In this document: piece after piece, positions 35,734-44,885 of the stretch | Layout: each line of letters opens with the position of its first letter | How positions within the stretch are numbered: position 1 is the first letter of the stretch | Source of the DNA: Nocardioides donggukensis | GTDB lineage: Bacteria; Actinomycetota; Actinomycetes; Propionibacteriales; Nocardioidaceae | DNA: 64,000 bases | Assembly (NCBI RefSeq): GCF_014842875.1 | Contig: NZ_JACYXZ010000005.1 | Coordinates: 62,001-126,000 of the forward strand | Direction of reading: 5' to 3' | Made by a program: the position numbers and the translations under genes | Notes under the pieces: model-generated | The model's database searches: none | Told to the model about the DNA's origin: nothing | The model's input: only the letters and a program-made list of their open reading frames with translations

Positions 35734-37478
35734 GCACCGCGCTCGACCGGCCTGCGGCTCCCGGCTCACCTCGCCCGACCGCCCGCCCGCGGGTGACCGC
35801 GCGGGTCGTGCTCGCCCGCAGGCTGCTGGCCGTGGCGATCGTCGTCCTACCGGTGCTGTGGGCCCTGCACCGGTCGTTCTCGGGCGGCACGGCCGTGGTG
35901 AACACCGGCGGGTTGCGGCTGCTCGCGGACCTCGGCGCCTCGGTGCTGGACCCGGCCCTGGCGCCGGACTTCCTCGCCCGGGTGGCCGACGCCGCGCTGG
36001 TGACGGTGGTCTTCGCCGCGCTCGGCACGGCCGGAGCCCTGGTGATCGGCGCCGCCGGCGGGCTGGTCCTCAGCGACATCGCCTGGTCCCGGCGGCCTGC
36101 CCCGTGGCTGCGAGGAGTCCGGCTCGTGCTGAGGGGCGCTCTCGTCGCGATCCGCTCGATCCACGAGGTCATCTGGGCGCTGCTGTTCGTCAGCGTGCTG
36201 GGGCTGGACCCGCTGGTCGCGGTGCTGGCGATCGCCCTGCCCTTCGGCGCCCAGACCGCCAAGGTGTTCAGCGAGACCCTCGACGGCGTCCCGCACGGCT
36301 CCCTGCTCGCGCTGCGCCATGCCGGAGCCCGGCCCGGGCCGGCGCTGGCCTACGGCCTGCTGCCCGGGGCGACCCCGCTGCTGCTGTCGTACTCGTTCTA
36401 CCGGTTCGAGTGCGCGATCCGCTCGGCCGTCCTCCTCGGTGTGGTGGGGATCGGCGGGCTCGGCCAGGAGCTGGTCGTCAGCCTGCAGTCCCGCAACTGG
36501 GACGAGGTGTGGACGCTGATCGGGGCGGTGCTGGTGCTCTCGGCACTGGTGGACGCCTGGAGCAGCAGGATCCGCGCGGACGTCTCGGTCGCGAGCTGCT
36601 CGGACTGGTCGGCCGGTGACGCGGCCCGGGCGACCCGGCCCTCCCCGTGGGCGCGCTGGTCGCTCGCCCTGCTGCCCCTGGTCCTGGTCGCGTCCTGGAT
36701 CGCCTCGGGGGTCTCGCTGGCCGGGCTCACCTCGGCCCGGACCCGCGACCTGACCGTGAGCCTGCTGGAGGACATGCTGCCGCCCGAGCTGCCGCCGGGG
36801 GGCGTGCCCGAGCTCTCCGGGGCGGTGCTCGACACCGTGGCGATGGCGGTCCTGGCCATGGTGCTCGCGGTCGGGATCACCCTGCTGGTGGCCCCGTGGG
36901 CGACCAGGCCGTGGTCCACCCGTGGCGGCACCGGCCCCGCGGGCGGCGGCGTGGCCGCGGGCGCCGTACGCCGGGTGCTGTGGATCGGCAGCCGGCTCCT
37001 GCTGCTGGTGCTGCGGTCGGTGCCGCCGCCGGTCTGGGCGGTCGTCGCGCTGCTCGCGCTGTTCCCCGGCGTGCTGCCCGGTGCGGTGGCGCTGGGGCTC
37101 TACACCGGAGGCATCCTCGGCCGGCTGGTCGCCGAGGCCTGGGAGAGCCTCGACCGCCGGTCCCTCGAGGCCCTGCTGCATGCCGGGGTACGCCGCCCGG
37201 TCGCGGCGGCCGCGGCCCTGACGCCGGCCTCGACGCACCACCTGGTCACGTTCACGCTGTACCGCTTCGAGATCTGCGTGCGGGACACCGCGGTGGTGGG
37301 CGTGGTGGGCGCCGCCGGCCTGGGCCGCCTGCTCACCGAGAACCTCGTCGCGTTCCGGTTCCCGGTGGTGGCCACCGTGCTGGTGGCCTCCTTCGGGGTC
37401 AGCCTCGCGAGCGAGGTCCTCGGCAGGCGGCTACGCGCCGCCCTGCGCGGGACTCAGGCGGCGCCGCGCGCCGGGTAG
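35730..37478 (+). CDS. Double-length PhnE-type ABC permease (two fused permease domains)
   Basis: 582 residues, roughly twice a normal PhnE. Domain 1 (~1-285) and domain 2 (~300-582) each contain a permease segment with the same coupling pattern: LRHAGARPGPALAYGLLPG..YRFECAIRSA and LLHAGVRRPVAAAAALTPA..YRFEICVRDTA. One polypeptide can therefore form the whole channel as a pseudo-dimer. GTG start overlaps the ATPase stop (GTGA). The last 25 bases overlap the convergent peroxiredoxin gene. Confidence 0.88.
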   Translation: MSTALDRPAAPGSPRPTARPRVTARVVLARRLLAVAIVVLPVLWALHRSFSGGTAVVNTGGLRLLADLGASVLDPALAPDFLARVADAALVTVVFAALGTAGALVIGAAGGLVLSDIAWSRRPAPWLRGVRLVLRGALVAIRSIHEVIWALLFVSVLGLDPLVAVLAIALPFGAQTAKVFSETLDGVPHGSLLALRHAGARPGPALAYGLLPGATPLLLSYSFYRFECAIRSAVLLGVVGIGGLGQELVVSLQSRNWDEVWTLIGAVLVLSALVDAWSSRIRADVSVASCSDWSAGDAARATRPSPWARWSLALLPLVLVASWIASGVSLAGLTSARTRDLTVSLLEDMLPPELPPGGVPELSGAVLDTVAMAVLAMVLAVGITLLVAPWATRPWSTRGGTGPAGGGVAAGAVRRVLWIGSRLLLLVLRSVPPPVWAVVALLALFPGVLPGAVALGLYTGGILGRLVAEAWESLDRRSLEALLHAGVRRPVAAAAALTPASTHHLVTFTLYRFEICVRDTAVVGVVGAAGLGRLLTENLVAFRFPVVATVLVASFGVSLASEVLGRRLRAALRGTQAAPRAG

Positions 37479-37978
37479 TCCGCGTCCTGGGCGAACTTCA
37501 GCCCGGCCAGCAGGTCGTCGATGGCGGGCCGGCCGAAGGGCATCGTCGAGACGTTGCTCCAGAACAGGCTGCCGTCGGAGTCGAGCACGAAGATGCCGGG
37601 CTCGTTGAAGACCGCCGGCTCGCCCTCCTTGATCGAGGTGGAGACGAACAGGCCCCACTCGCGGGCCGACTCCTCGGTCAGGCCGTGCGCGACCGGGAGG
37701 TCGGACAGGTGCCAGTCCTGCACCAGCTGCGCGCTGCGCTCGGGCGTCTCCATGCTGACCGCCACGACTCGGCCGACGCCGCCCTCGCGCAGGTCGGAGA
37801 GCCGGCGGTCCAGCTCGCCGAGCTGCTTGCGGCACACCGGGCAGTGCAGGCCGCGGAAGAAGACCACGACCGAGAACCGGCCGTCGGCGCCCGTGCCCAG
37901 CGCCAGGTCGTCGGTGCTGCCTCCGCCGGTGAGGGGGAGGTCGAGGACGGGTGTGGGGCGGGTGGGTGTGAGTGTCAT
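37454..37978 (-). CDS. AhpC/TSA-type peroxiredoxin-like protein
   Basis: 174 residues. Thioredoxin fold with CxxC C46/C49 in FFRGLHCPVCRKQLGELDRR, of the peroxiredoxin-like (AhpC/TSA_2) group. Likely a thiol peroxidase or disulfide reductase in the cytosol. Convergent with and overlapping the permease gene by 25 bases, so not in that operon. Confidence 0.85.
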   Translation of the reverse strand: MTLTPTRPTPVLDLPLTGGGSTDDLALGTGADGRFSVVVFFRGLHCPVCRKQLGELDRRLSDLREGGVGRVVAVSMETPERSAQLVQDWHLSDLPVAHGLTEESAREWGLFVSTSIKEGEPAVFNEPGIFVLDSDGSLFWSNVSTMPFGRPAIDDLLAGLKFAQDADYPARGAA

Positions 37979-38041
37979 ACAGGGCGCAACAGGTGCCGGG
38001 CGGCCGACTATTCCTGCCGCGGACGTCGCCGGGCGGCGCGG

Positions 38042-38057
38042 TGTGACCCGACTCACG
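38042..38057. promoter_or_regulatory. Near-consensus Crp/GlxR-type site
   Basis: TGTGA-CCCGAC-TCACG differs by one base from the palindrome TGTGA-N6-TCACA bound by Crp/GlxR proteins in actinobacteria. It lies between the peroxiredoxin (-) and a lipoprotein (+), 64 bases from either start. Single sites like this occur by chance, so confidence is limited. Confidence 0.35.
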
Positions 38058-38120
38058 CTCCCGGGCCCGGCCACGGGCCGGGCTACCGTGGGACCCCAGC
38101 AACGTCGAGGAGGTCTGCGG

Positions 38121-38651
38121 GTGACCGGTCCGGGTGTCCTGGCCGCCGGGCTGCCGGCGCTGCTCCTCGGCGCGCTCCTGCTCGGGGCCTGCTCGGGTGC
38201 CGACGAGCCGGTGGACCGGGCCGAGACCGAGGCGACAGCGACCCCCACGGGCCCGACGTCGGGCGGTGCGAGCCCCGACGAGGGTCCGCCCGCCGGCACC
38301 GAGACGGTGCTGTCGGTGCCGCCAGGGGGCGGGGCGGGCCGCTGCCTGCCCACGACCGCGGAGCACCTGACGGGTGCCGAGCTCGCCGTCGACGCCACCG
38401 TGCTGACCCGGGACCGCCGGGAGGTGGTCTTGGAGCCGACCCGCTGGTTCGCGGGAGAGCCGACCGAGACGCTCACCGTGCGCGCGGTCCCCGAGGTGCT
38501 CAGCTCCCTGCTGCTCGCGGTCGACCTGCGCGAGGGGGAGCGCTACCTGGTGGCCGCCGACGCCGAGGGGACGCTGATGGTCTGCGGCTTCAGCGCCACC
38601 TGGACCCCCCGGCTCGAGCGGATCTACGAGGAGGCCTTCGGCGGCCGGTGA
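38121..38651 (+). CDS. Hypothetical lipoprotein
   Basis: 176 residues. GTG with GAGGAGG nine bases upstream. Signal LAAGLPALLLGALLLGAC with lipobox LGAC, a Thr/Ser/Pro linker (~25-65), then a domain with one Cys near each end (GRCLPTT, MVCGFSATW) that may form a disulfide. Resembles netrin-like/TIMP-like small domains only in outline. Function unknown. Confidence 0.75.
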   Translation: MTGPGVLAAGLPALLLGALLLGACSGADEPVDRAETEATATPTGPTSGGASPDEGPPAGTETVLSVPPGGGAGRCLPTTAEHLTGAELAVDATVLTRDRREVVLEPTRWFAGEPTETLTVRAVPEVLSSLLLAVDLREGERYLVAADAEGTLMVCGFSATWTPRLERIYEEAFGGR

Positions 38652-38868
38652 GCAGGATCACGGGCGGGCCCGGCGTCGACGTTTCACCGGGATCGGCAGC
38701 CCGGCCCTACACTGGAGCCTTGATCCGGCGGCGTCACGCACACGTCGGCCGCGCTGCCTCTGCAGCGCCCGGTCCAGCGCGCGGCCTCGGGGTCACGCTG
38801 CGGCCCGGCCACCCGCACTGACGTTCTCCCGCGCGATGGGGGGACACGATCCCGCCACGGAGACCCAC

Positions 38869-40389
38869 GTGACCACCCCTGCGCTGCCTGCCGAGCGGCC
38901 CGCCGCCCCCGCCCTCCCCGACGACTCCGTGCGCCACGCCCTGCGCACCCCCAGCATCCTGCGCCGAGAGATGGTCGCCGGGCTGGTCGTCGCCCTCGCC
39001 CTCATCCCGGAGGCGATCTCGTTCTCGATCATCGCCGGCGTCGACCCGCGGGTCGGGCTGTTCGCGTCGTTCACGATGGCCGTCAGCATCGCCTTCCTCG
39101 GCGGTCGGCCGGCGATGATCTCCGCGGCGACCGGTGCCATCGCGCTCGTGATCGCCCCGGTGTCGCGCGAGTACGGCCTCGACTACCTGATCGCCACCGT
39201 CATCCTCGGCGGCATCCTGCAGCTGCTGCTCGGCCTGGCCGGGGTGGCGAAGCTGATGCGCTTCGTGCCCCGCTCGGTGATGGTCGGCTTCGTCAACGCC
39301 CTGGCGATCCTGATCTTCCTCGCCCAGCTGCCGCACCTGGTCGACGTACCGGCGCTGGTCTACCCGGCGGTCCTGCTCGGCATCCTGGTCATGGTGGCCC
39401 TGCCGCGGATCACGAACGTCGTGCCCGCGCCGCTGGTGGCGATCGTGCTGCTGACCGCGATCACCCTCGCGGCCGGCTTCGCGCTGCCGGACGTCGGCGA
39501 CGAGGGAGACCTGCCCGAGTCCCTGCCCAGCCTGCTGTTCCCCGACGTGCCCCTGACGATGGAGACGCTGCGGATCATCGCCCCCTACGCGTTGGCCCTC
39601 GCCCTGGTCGGGCTGCTCGAGTCCCTGCTCACCGCGAAGCTCGTCGACGACATCACCGACACCCACTCGGACAAGTCCCGCGAGTCGCTCGGGCAGGGTG
39701 CGGCGAACGTCATCACCGGCTTCTTCGGCGGCATGGGCGGCTGCGCCATGATCGGCCAGACGATGATCAACGTGAAGGCCTCCGGCGCCCGCACCCGGAT
39801 CTCCACGTTCTGCGCCGGGATCTTCCTGCTGATCCTGGTGGTCGGCTTCGGCGACGTCGTGGGGATGATCCCGATGGCGGCGCTGGTCGCGGTGATGATC
39901 ATGGTCGCGGTGGCCACGTTCGACTGGCACAGCGTCGCCCCGGCGACCCTGCGGCGGATGCCGAAGAGCGAGACCACGGTGATGCTCTCCACGGTCGCGG
40001 TCGTGGTCACCACCCACAACCTGGCGATCGGCGTCGTGGTCGGCGTGCTGGTGGCGATGACGCTCTTCGCCCGCCGGGTCGCCCACCTCGCCGCGGTCCG
40101 CCGTGAGCTGGTCGAGGACGAGCACGGCGGCGCCCACGCCCGCTACACCGTGACCGGGATGCTGTTCTTCGCCTCCAGCAACGACCTCTACGCCCAGTTC
40201 GAGTACGCTGCCGACCCGGACCGGGTCGTCATCGACCTGAGCGCCTCGCACGTCTGGGACGCCTCCACGGTCGCGGCCCTGGACGGGATCACGACCAAGT
40301 ACGAGCGCAAGCACAAGACGGTCGAGATCGTGGGGCTCAACGAGGCGAGCGCGCACATGCACGACCGGCTCACCGGCCGGCTGCCCTGA
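38869..40389 (+). CDS. SulP-family anion transporter with STAS domain
   Basis: 506 residues from GTG 38869 (GGAG upstream); ATG 38836 would add 11 residues. SulP membrane domain with ~11-12 helices (LRREMVAGLVVALALIPEAIS, ISAATGAIALVI) and a C-terminal STAS domain (VVIDLSASHVWDASTVAALD). Moves sulfate, bicarbonate or a related anion. Selenate often enters through sulfate transporters, which is of interest given the cluster 1.5 kb upstream, but no direct link is seen. The 217 bases before it show no clear element. Confidence 0.92.
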   Translation: MTTPALPAERPAAPALPDDSVRHALRTPSILRREMVAGLVVALALIPEAISFSIIAGVDPRVGLFASFTMAVSIAFLGGRPAMISAATGAIALVIAPVSREYGLDYLIATVILGGILQLLLGLAGVAKLMRFVPRSVMVGFVNALAILIFLAQLPHLVDVPALVYPAVLLGILVMVALPRITNVVPAPLVAIVLLTAITLAAGFALPDVGDEGDLPESLPSLLFPDVPLTMETLRIIAPYALALALVGLLESLLTAKLVDDITDTHSDKSRESLGQGAANVITGFFGGMGGCAMIGQTMINVKASGARTRISTFCAGIFLLILVVGFGDVVGMIPMAALVAVMIMVAVATFDWHSVAPATLRRMPKSETTVMLSTVAVVVTTHNLAIGVVVGVLVAMTLFARRVAHLAAVRRELVEDEHGGAHARYTVTGMLFFASSNDLYAQFEYAADPDRVVIDLSASHVWDASTVAALDGITTKYERKHKTVEIVGLNEASAHMHDRLTGRLP

Positions 40390-40411
40390 CCGGGGTCGCT
40401 ACCCTCGGTCG

Positions 40412-41335
40412 GTGATCTCCGACGCCGCGACCGCGACCGACCCGACCACCGGCGCCAGCTGGCAGACCCGGGTGCTCTGCCTGTTCCTCCGACTGGCGAA
40501 GAGGCGTCGCTGGACCACCGCGGCGGCCGGGGAGCGCACCCTGGCCCGCGCGAAGGGCGACCCGACCCCGCCCCGATCGCTGACCCGGCACCGTGAGGTG
40601 ACCACGCGCACCGTGGCCGGGTTCGCGGTGCACCGGGTGCTGCCGCGCTCGGGGGTGCGGGAGCGCGGCGCGGTGGTCTACCTGCACGGGGGCGCCTACG
40701 TCAGCGAGATCGTCTCCCAGCACTGGTCGCTGGTGGCCGACCTCGCCGACGCGACGGGCCGTCCGGTGCACGTCCCGATCTACGGCCTGGCGCCGCAGCA
40801 CGGCGCGCTCGAGGCCCGCGCCCTCGCCTCGAGGGTCGTCGCCGAGGCGGCCGCCGAGGGCCCGGTGCACCTGCTCGGGGACTCGGCCGGCGGTGGCCTG
40901 GCGCTGCTCGCCGCCCAGCACCTGCGCGACACCGACGGCCCCCGGCCGGTCGGGATCACCGTGATGGCGCCCTGGGTCGACCTGACGATGGCCAACCCCG
41001 GCATCGACGAGATCGAGCCCTACGATCCCTGGCTGGCCCGTCCGGGTCTGCGTCCGGTCGCCGCGGCCTGGGCCGGCGACGTACCGCTCGAGGACCCGCG
41101 GCTCAGCCCGATCCACGGTGACCTCGCCGGGCTGCCCCCGATCACCGTGCACGTCGGCACCCGCGACATCACGCTCGCCGACAGTCGCCTGCTGCGGGAC
41201 CGGGTGCGGGCCGCCGGCGGGACGGTCCACCTCGACGAGGTGCCCGGCTCGCCCCACGTCCACCCGCTGCTGCCCACCCCCGAGGGTCGCCGGGCCAGGG
41301 CTCGGCTGCTGGCCGGCGTCGGTGGGGTCGCGTGA
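40412..41335 (+). CDS. Alpha/beta hydrolase (hormone-sensitive-lipase-like esterase)
   Basis: 307 residues. Oxyanion motif YLHGGAYVSEI, nucleophile GDSAGGGLAL, the Asp in a GTRDI-like region and His in GSPHVHPLLP. Carboxylester hydrolase, HSL (family IV) type. Cytosolic; GTG start. The stop overlaps the next gene's GTG (GTGA, 41332-41335). Confidence 0.88.
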   Translation: MISDAATATDPTTGASWQTRVLCLFLRLAKRRRWTTAAAGERTLARAKGDPTPPRSLTRHREVTTRTVAGFAVHRVLPRSGVRERGAVVYLHGGAYVSEIVSQHWSLVADLADATGRPVHVPIYGLAPQHGALEARALASRVVAEAAAEGPVHLLGDSAGGGLALLAAQHLRDTDGPRPVGITVMAPWVDLTMANPGIDEIEPYDPWLARPGLRPVAAAWAGDVPLEDPRLSPIHGDLAGLPPITVHVGTRDITLADSRLLRDRVRAAGGTVHLDEVPGSPHVHPLLPTPEGRRARARLLAGVGGVA

Positions 41336-41856
41336 GCGAGCAGTTCACGATCAGCCCGCTGACCGCGGTGACGGTCGTCGTCACGACCGTGTGCATCTAC
41401 CTCACGTTCATCGTCCTGGTGCGGCTGCTCGGCTCGCGCAGCCTGACGGTGATGTCGAGCTTCGACTTCGCCTGCGTGGTCGCCTTCGGCGCGGTGCTGG
41501 GTCGGACCGCCCTGCTGGCCGAGCCGACGCTGGCGATCGGCGTGGTGGCCCTGACGACGTTCTTCGGGATGCAGGGGCTGCTCGGCCTGGTCTCCCAGCA
41601 CCGGCGGCTCGACCGGCTGGTGAACCGGGCGCCGCTCCTGCTGGTCCGGGACGGCGGACTGCTGCACGCGAACATGCGCCGCGCCCACGTGGCCGAGGAC
41701 GAGGTGCGGCAGGCGGTGCGCCGGGCCGGCCTGCACACGCTGCGCGACGTCGGGTACGCCGTCCTGGAGCGCAACGGGACGGTCAGCGTCATCCGGGCCG
41801 GCGCGCGGGTCGACCCCTGGCTCCTCGCCGACGTGGGGACCGCGGCCGGCCGTTGA
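41332..41856 (+). CDS. DUF421 (YetF-like) membrane protein
   Basis: 174 residues. Three N-terminal helices, then the soluble DUF421 domain: RLLGSRSLTVMSSFDFACVVAFG and RAPLLLVRDGGLLHANMRRAHV. YetF-type proteins act in germinant-receptor assembly in Bacillus, but no general role is known. Coupled to the esterase gene. Confidence 0.85.
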   Translation: MSEQFTISPLTAVTVVVTTVCIYLTFIVLVRLLGSRSLTVMSSFDFACVVAFGAVLGRTALLAEPTLAIGVVALTTFFGMQGLLGLVSQHRRLDRLVNRAPLLLVRDGGLLHANMRRAHVAEDEVRQAVRRAGLHTLRDVGYAVLERNGTVSVIRAGARVDPWLLADVGTAAGR

Positions 41857-41934
41857 CAGCCGCCCCGGCGCGGGGTTTCGTGGGCACCCGGAGAGCAGCA
41901 CCCGCGCAGCACCGCACCACCCACGGGGGAGCAG

Positions 41935-42249
41935 ATGGACGACGCGGACGACCGGACCCGCACCGATGCCGAGACCGACGGCGGGGCGGGCAGCGAGACG
42001 GGCAGCGAGACGGGCGACGAGACCCCGGTGGGCAGCGGCACCGAGGAGCTCTCGGAGGCGGAGCAGGAGCAGATCGAGGCCGAGCGCCGGGAGCGGCTCG
42101 ACCCGGCCAACCGTCCCGACAACGTGGAGGTCGACAACACCGACCGGGACTTCGACGCCACCACCGGGCAGTTCACCGATCACGAGACCGACCCGGACAT
42201 CGGCCCCTTCCCGGCGCCCGGCGAGGACGCCGACTCCGCTGAGGACTGA
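41935..42249 (+). CDS. Acidic disordered hypothetical protein
   Basis: 104 residues, rich in Asp/Glu/Thr/Gly, with no hydrophobic core; GSETGSETGDET near the N-terminus. GGGGGAG precedes the ATG. The last 70 bases overlap the convergent GNAT gene. Conserved short acidic proteins of this kind are seen in Nocardioides-like genomes, but nothing is known about them. Confidence 0.6.
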   Translation: MDDADDRTRTDAETDGGAGSETGSETGDETPVGSGTEELSEAEQEQIEAERRERLDPANRPDNVEVDNTDRDFDATTGQFTDHETDPDIGPFPAPGEDADSAED

Positions 42250-42845
42250 GCCGCCGCCCACTCCTCGGACAGCTGCGCGTAGCCGTAGCCGTCCAGCCAC
42301 CGGCCCGACCGGTGCAGCGACTCCCGGACCGTGTGCTGCTCGCGCCGCATCCCCAGCCGCTCCATGAGCCGCCACGAGGACTCGTTGTCGGCGAAGCACT
42401 GCGCGATGACCCGACGCAGCCCGAGCTCCTCGAAGCAGACCCGCACCAGGGCGGCGACGGCCTCGGTCGCGTAGCCCTGCCCACCGTGCTCCGGGTGCAG
42501 GACCCACCCGAGCTCGGCCTGCACGCCCCGGACCCGCTCGGCCACCTCGGCCTGGCCCCAGCCGTCCTCGATCGCGATCATGAGGTCGCCGACGACCTCC
42601 CCGTCGTGCTCGATCACGAGGGTCTTGGCCAGCCGCTCCGGCTCCCGGAAGTGCTCCGCGTACGCCGCGGCGTCGCCCGGCGCCGCCGTGATCCACCGCG
42701 CGACCTCGGGCAGCCGTCGGAAGGCCCAGGTCGGCTCCGCGTCGGCGGCGGTGGCGGGCCGGATCGTGAGCCGCGCGGTGCGCACCGGCCAGGCGACGGC
42801 GGCCAGCGCGGGCCGCCCGGCGGCGGGGGTCGGCAGGTCGGGCAT
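42180..42845 (-). CDS. GNAT N-acetyltransferase (RimJ/L type)
   Basis: 221 residues. RTARLTIRPATAADAEPTWA start, acetyl-CoA loop ELGWVLHPEHGGQGYATEAV and FADNESSWRLMERLGM are the RimJ/RimL-like GNAT pattern. The acceptor is unknown. The C-terminal ~25 Ser/Gly-rich residues lie in the overlap with the convergent acidic protein. Confidence 0.88.
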   Translation of the reverse strand: MPDLPTPAAGRPALAAVAWPVRTARLTIRPATAADAEPTWAFRRLPEVARWITAAPGDAAAYAEHFREPERLAKTLVIEHDGEVVGDLMIAIEDGWGQAEVAERVRGVQAELGWVLHPEHGGQGYATEAVAALVRVCFEELGLRRVIAQCFADNESSWRLMERLGMRREQHTVRESLHRSGRWLDGYGYAQLSEEWAAAQSSAESASSPGAGKGPMSGSVS

Positions 42846-42922
42846 GCCAGGAATTGTGCCCAACCGCGCCCGCGGCCGGATATCGAGTTGCCGGGGTCGA
42901 CCCCGGCCCGGAGACTGACGCG

Positions 42923-44062
42923 GTGCGCTACCCCGACGACGTACCGGTCCTGAGCGACGGCTCGGTTACCCTGCGCGCCCTGCGCCTGGACGACGTTCCA
43001 CGGGTGGTGGAGCAGTGCACCGACCCGGCGAGCATCACGTGGACGACCGTGCCGGTGCCCTACGACGAGGCGGAGGCGCGGACCTGGATCGGCCGGGTCG
43101 TGCCGGCCGGCTGGGTCGAGGGGGTCGACCTGACCTTCGCGGTTGAGCACGAGGGTGCCTTCGCCGGTTCGGTCTCGCTGCGGCCACGGGGTGGCTGGGA
43201 GGCCGAGATCGGCTTCGGCCTGCACGCGGACGCCCGCGGGCGGGGAGTCATGCGCGCCGGCCTCGACCTGCTGCTGGACTGGGCGTTCGCGGACCGCGGC
43301 CGCCGGGTCGTGCACTGGCGGGCCAACGTCGGCAACTGGGCCTCACGGCGGGTGGTGTGGTCGCTGGGCTTCACTTTCGGGCCGACCGTCCCCGGGCTGC
43401 TCGACCACCGGGGCACGCCCACGGACGGGTGGACCGCCTGGCTCGGGCGGGACGACCCGCGTCGGCCGGGTGCCCCGTGGCACGAGGTCTCCACCCTCGA
43501 GGACGGCGACCTGCGGCTGCGGGCCTGGCGCGACGCCGACGGCGCCGGGCTCGTGGAGACCGGGCGGGACCCGGTGCTGCGCCGGTTCCTGCCCGGATCG
43601 CCGCTGCCGACCCTCCCGGAGGAGGTGACCGGCTACCTGGACCGGGTCCGGCTCGGCGTGGTCACCGGCGAGCGGCTGGCCTGGTGTGTCGCCGACCGGG
43701 AGACCGACGCCGTCCTCGGTGGGGTGGCGCTCTTCGACCTCGAGGGACCCGAGCAGGCGGGGGCCGCGCAGGTCGGCTTCTGGTCGCACCCGGCCGGGCG
43801 GGGGCGCGGTGTCACCACGCGGGCGGTGCGGGCCCTGGCCGGGCACGCGTTCCGGGAGCGGCCGGCTGGCCTGGGCATGCGCCGGCTCTACCTGCTGACC
43901 GCCGCGACCAACACCGGTGCCATTCGGGTCGCCGAGCGGGCCGGATTCGCCCACGTCGGCACCGAGCGGAAGGGTGCGCTCGTGGCCGACGGGTTCGTCG
44001 ACAACGTGGTCTACGACCTGCTCGCCGGCGAGTCGTCCGGCTCCTGGTCCTCGGGCCGGTAG
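42923..44062 (+). CDS. Tandem GNAT N-acetyltransferase
   Basis: 379 residues from GTG. Two complete GNAT domains: ~1-170 (EIGFGLHADARGRGVMRAGLD) and ~185-379 (QVGFWSHPAGRGRGVTTRAV, then ATNTGAIRVAERAGF). Tandem GNATs may use one half as a structural or regulatory domain. The 3' end overlaps the convergent PGPGW-type gene by 52 bases. Confidence 0.87.
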   Translation: MRYPDDVPVLSDGSVTLRALRLDDVPRVVEQCTDPASITWTTVPVPYDEAEARTWIGRVVPAGWVEGVDLTFAVEHEGAFAGSVSLRPRGGWEAEIGFGLHADARGRGVMRAGLDLLLDWAFADRGRRVVHWRANVGNWASRRVVWSLGFTFGPTVPGLLDHRGTPTDGWTAWLGRDDPRRPGAPWHEVSTLEDGDLRLRAWRDADGAGLVETGRDPVLRRFLPGSPLPTLPEEVTGYLDRVRLGVVTGERLAWCVADRETDAVLGGVALFDLEGPEQAGAAQVGFWSHPAGRGRGVTTRAVRALAGHAFRERPAGLGMRRLYLLTAATNTGAIRVAERAGFAHVGTERKGALVADGFVDNVVYDLLAGESSGSWSSGR

Positions 44063-44502
44063 GGGCGGTGGCGGTAGCGGCGGAAGCTGTAGACCAGCAG
44101 CCCGAGGGCGAACAGGCCGGAGCCGATGAGCGTGACCCCGGTCGCCCAACCGCCCACCAGCCACCAGCTCTCCCGCAGCGGCCACCAGCCCGGCACGGGG
44201 GCGGCGCTGCCCCAGTAGACGCCGAGGCCCACCAGCCACGCGCAGCCGGCCACCGAGGCGGCGATCCGCGGCCAGGTCTGGACGCCGTCGGAGGCGGCCT
44301 GGAGTGCGCGCCACTTGACCGGCTCCACCCGCCTCTCCGCCCAGGCGTACTGCTGGGAGAGGACGACCAGGCCCGCGAAGAGCAGGAGCAGGCCGGGACC
44401 GGGGAGCACGAGGGCGGCGATGCCGACCAGCACCAGCGTCCAGCCGACCACCTCGAGGGCCACCCGGCGTACCGCCGCTGCGCCCATCCTCCCGACCATC
44501 AT
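44011..44502 (-). CDS. PGPGW-type (TIGR02611-like) transmembrane protein
   Basis: 163 residues. LVLVGIAALVLPGPGLLLLFAGL carries the LPGPG signature of the putative transmembrane PGPGW family; two hairpins of helices in total. Begins ATGATG seven bases after the GlsB-like gene's stop, so likely its operon partner. Function unknown. Confidence 0.83.
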   Translation of the reverse strand: MMVGRMGAAAVRRVALEVVGWTLVLVGIAALVLPGPGLLLLFAGLVVLSQQYAWAERRVEPVKWRALQAASDGVQTWPRIAASVAGCAWLVGLGVYWGSAAPVPGWWPLRESWWLVGGWATGVTLIGSGLFALGLLVYSFRRYRHRPYRPEDQEPDDSPASRS

Positions 44503-44509
44503 GGGCGCG

Positions 44510-44785
44510 TCAGGAGACCTTCTTGCGACCAGCCATGCTCTCCGCGACGCCGATCAGCAGGACCGCCGCGATGACGGCGAAGACCGTCCCCCAGAAGTTG
44601 AGCTCGGTGATCTCGCCGACCCCGAGGGCGCTGGCGATGGTGCCGCCGATGACGGACCCGACGAGCCCGAGGATCAGCGTCCACAGGATGGTGAGGTTCT
44701 GGCGGCCGGGCTTGACGAGCCGGGCAAGTGCGCCGACCACGAGTCCGAAGACGATGAAACCGATCACGAGGACCTCCCAGGTCAC
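44510..44785 (-). CDS. GlsB/YeaQ/YmgE-family stress membrane protein
   Basis: 91 residues from GTG 44785; a TTG at 44803 has the better ribosome site (GGGAGG) and would add six residues. Three helices with glycine zippers: VIGFIVFGLVVGALARLVKPG and LILGLVGSVIGGTIASALG. Small envelope-stress proteins of the YeaQ family; precise role unknown. Confidence 0.85.
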   Translation of the reverse strand: MTWEVLVIGFIVFGLVVGALARLVKPGRQNLTILWTLILGLVGSVIGGTIASALGVGEITELNFWGTVFAVIAAVLLIGVAESMAGRKKVS

Positions 44786-44885
44786 GGGTACGTGTCCGCC
44801 CAACCTACCTCCCGGGTCGGCACCGGCCGGCGAACGACGCCGCGGCCGCGGATCCGATCAGGACCGCGTGGCTACCGTGGCGGGC

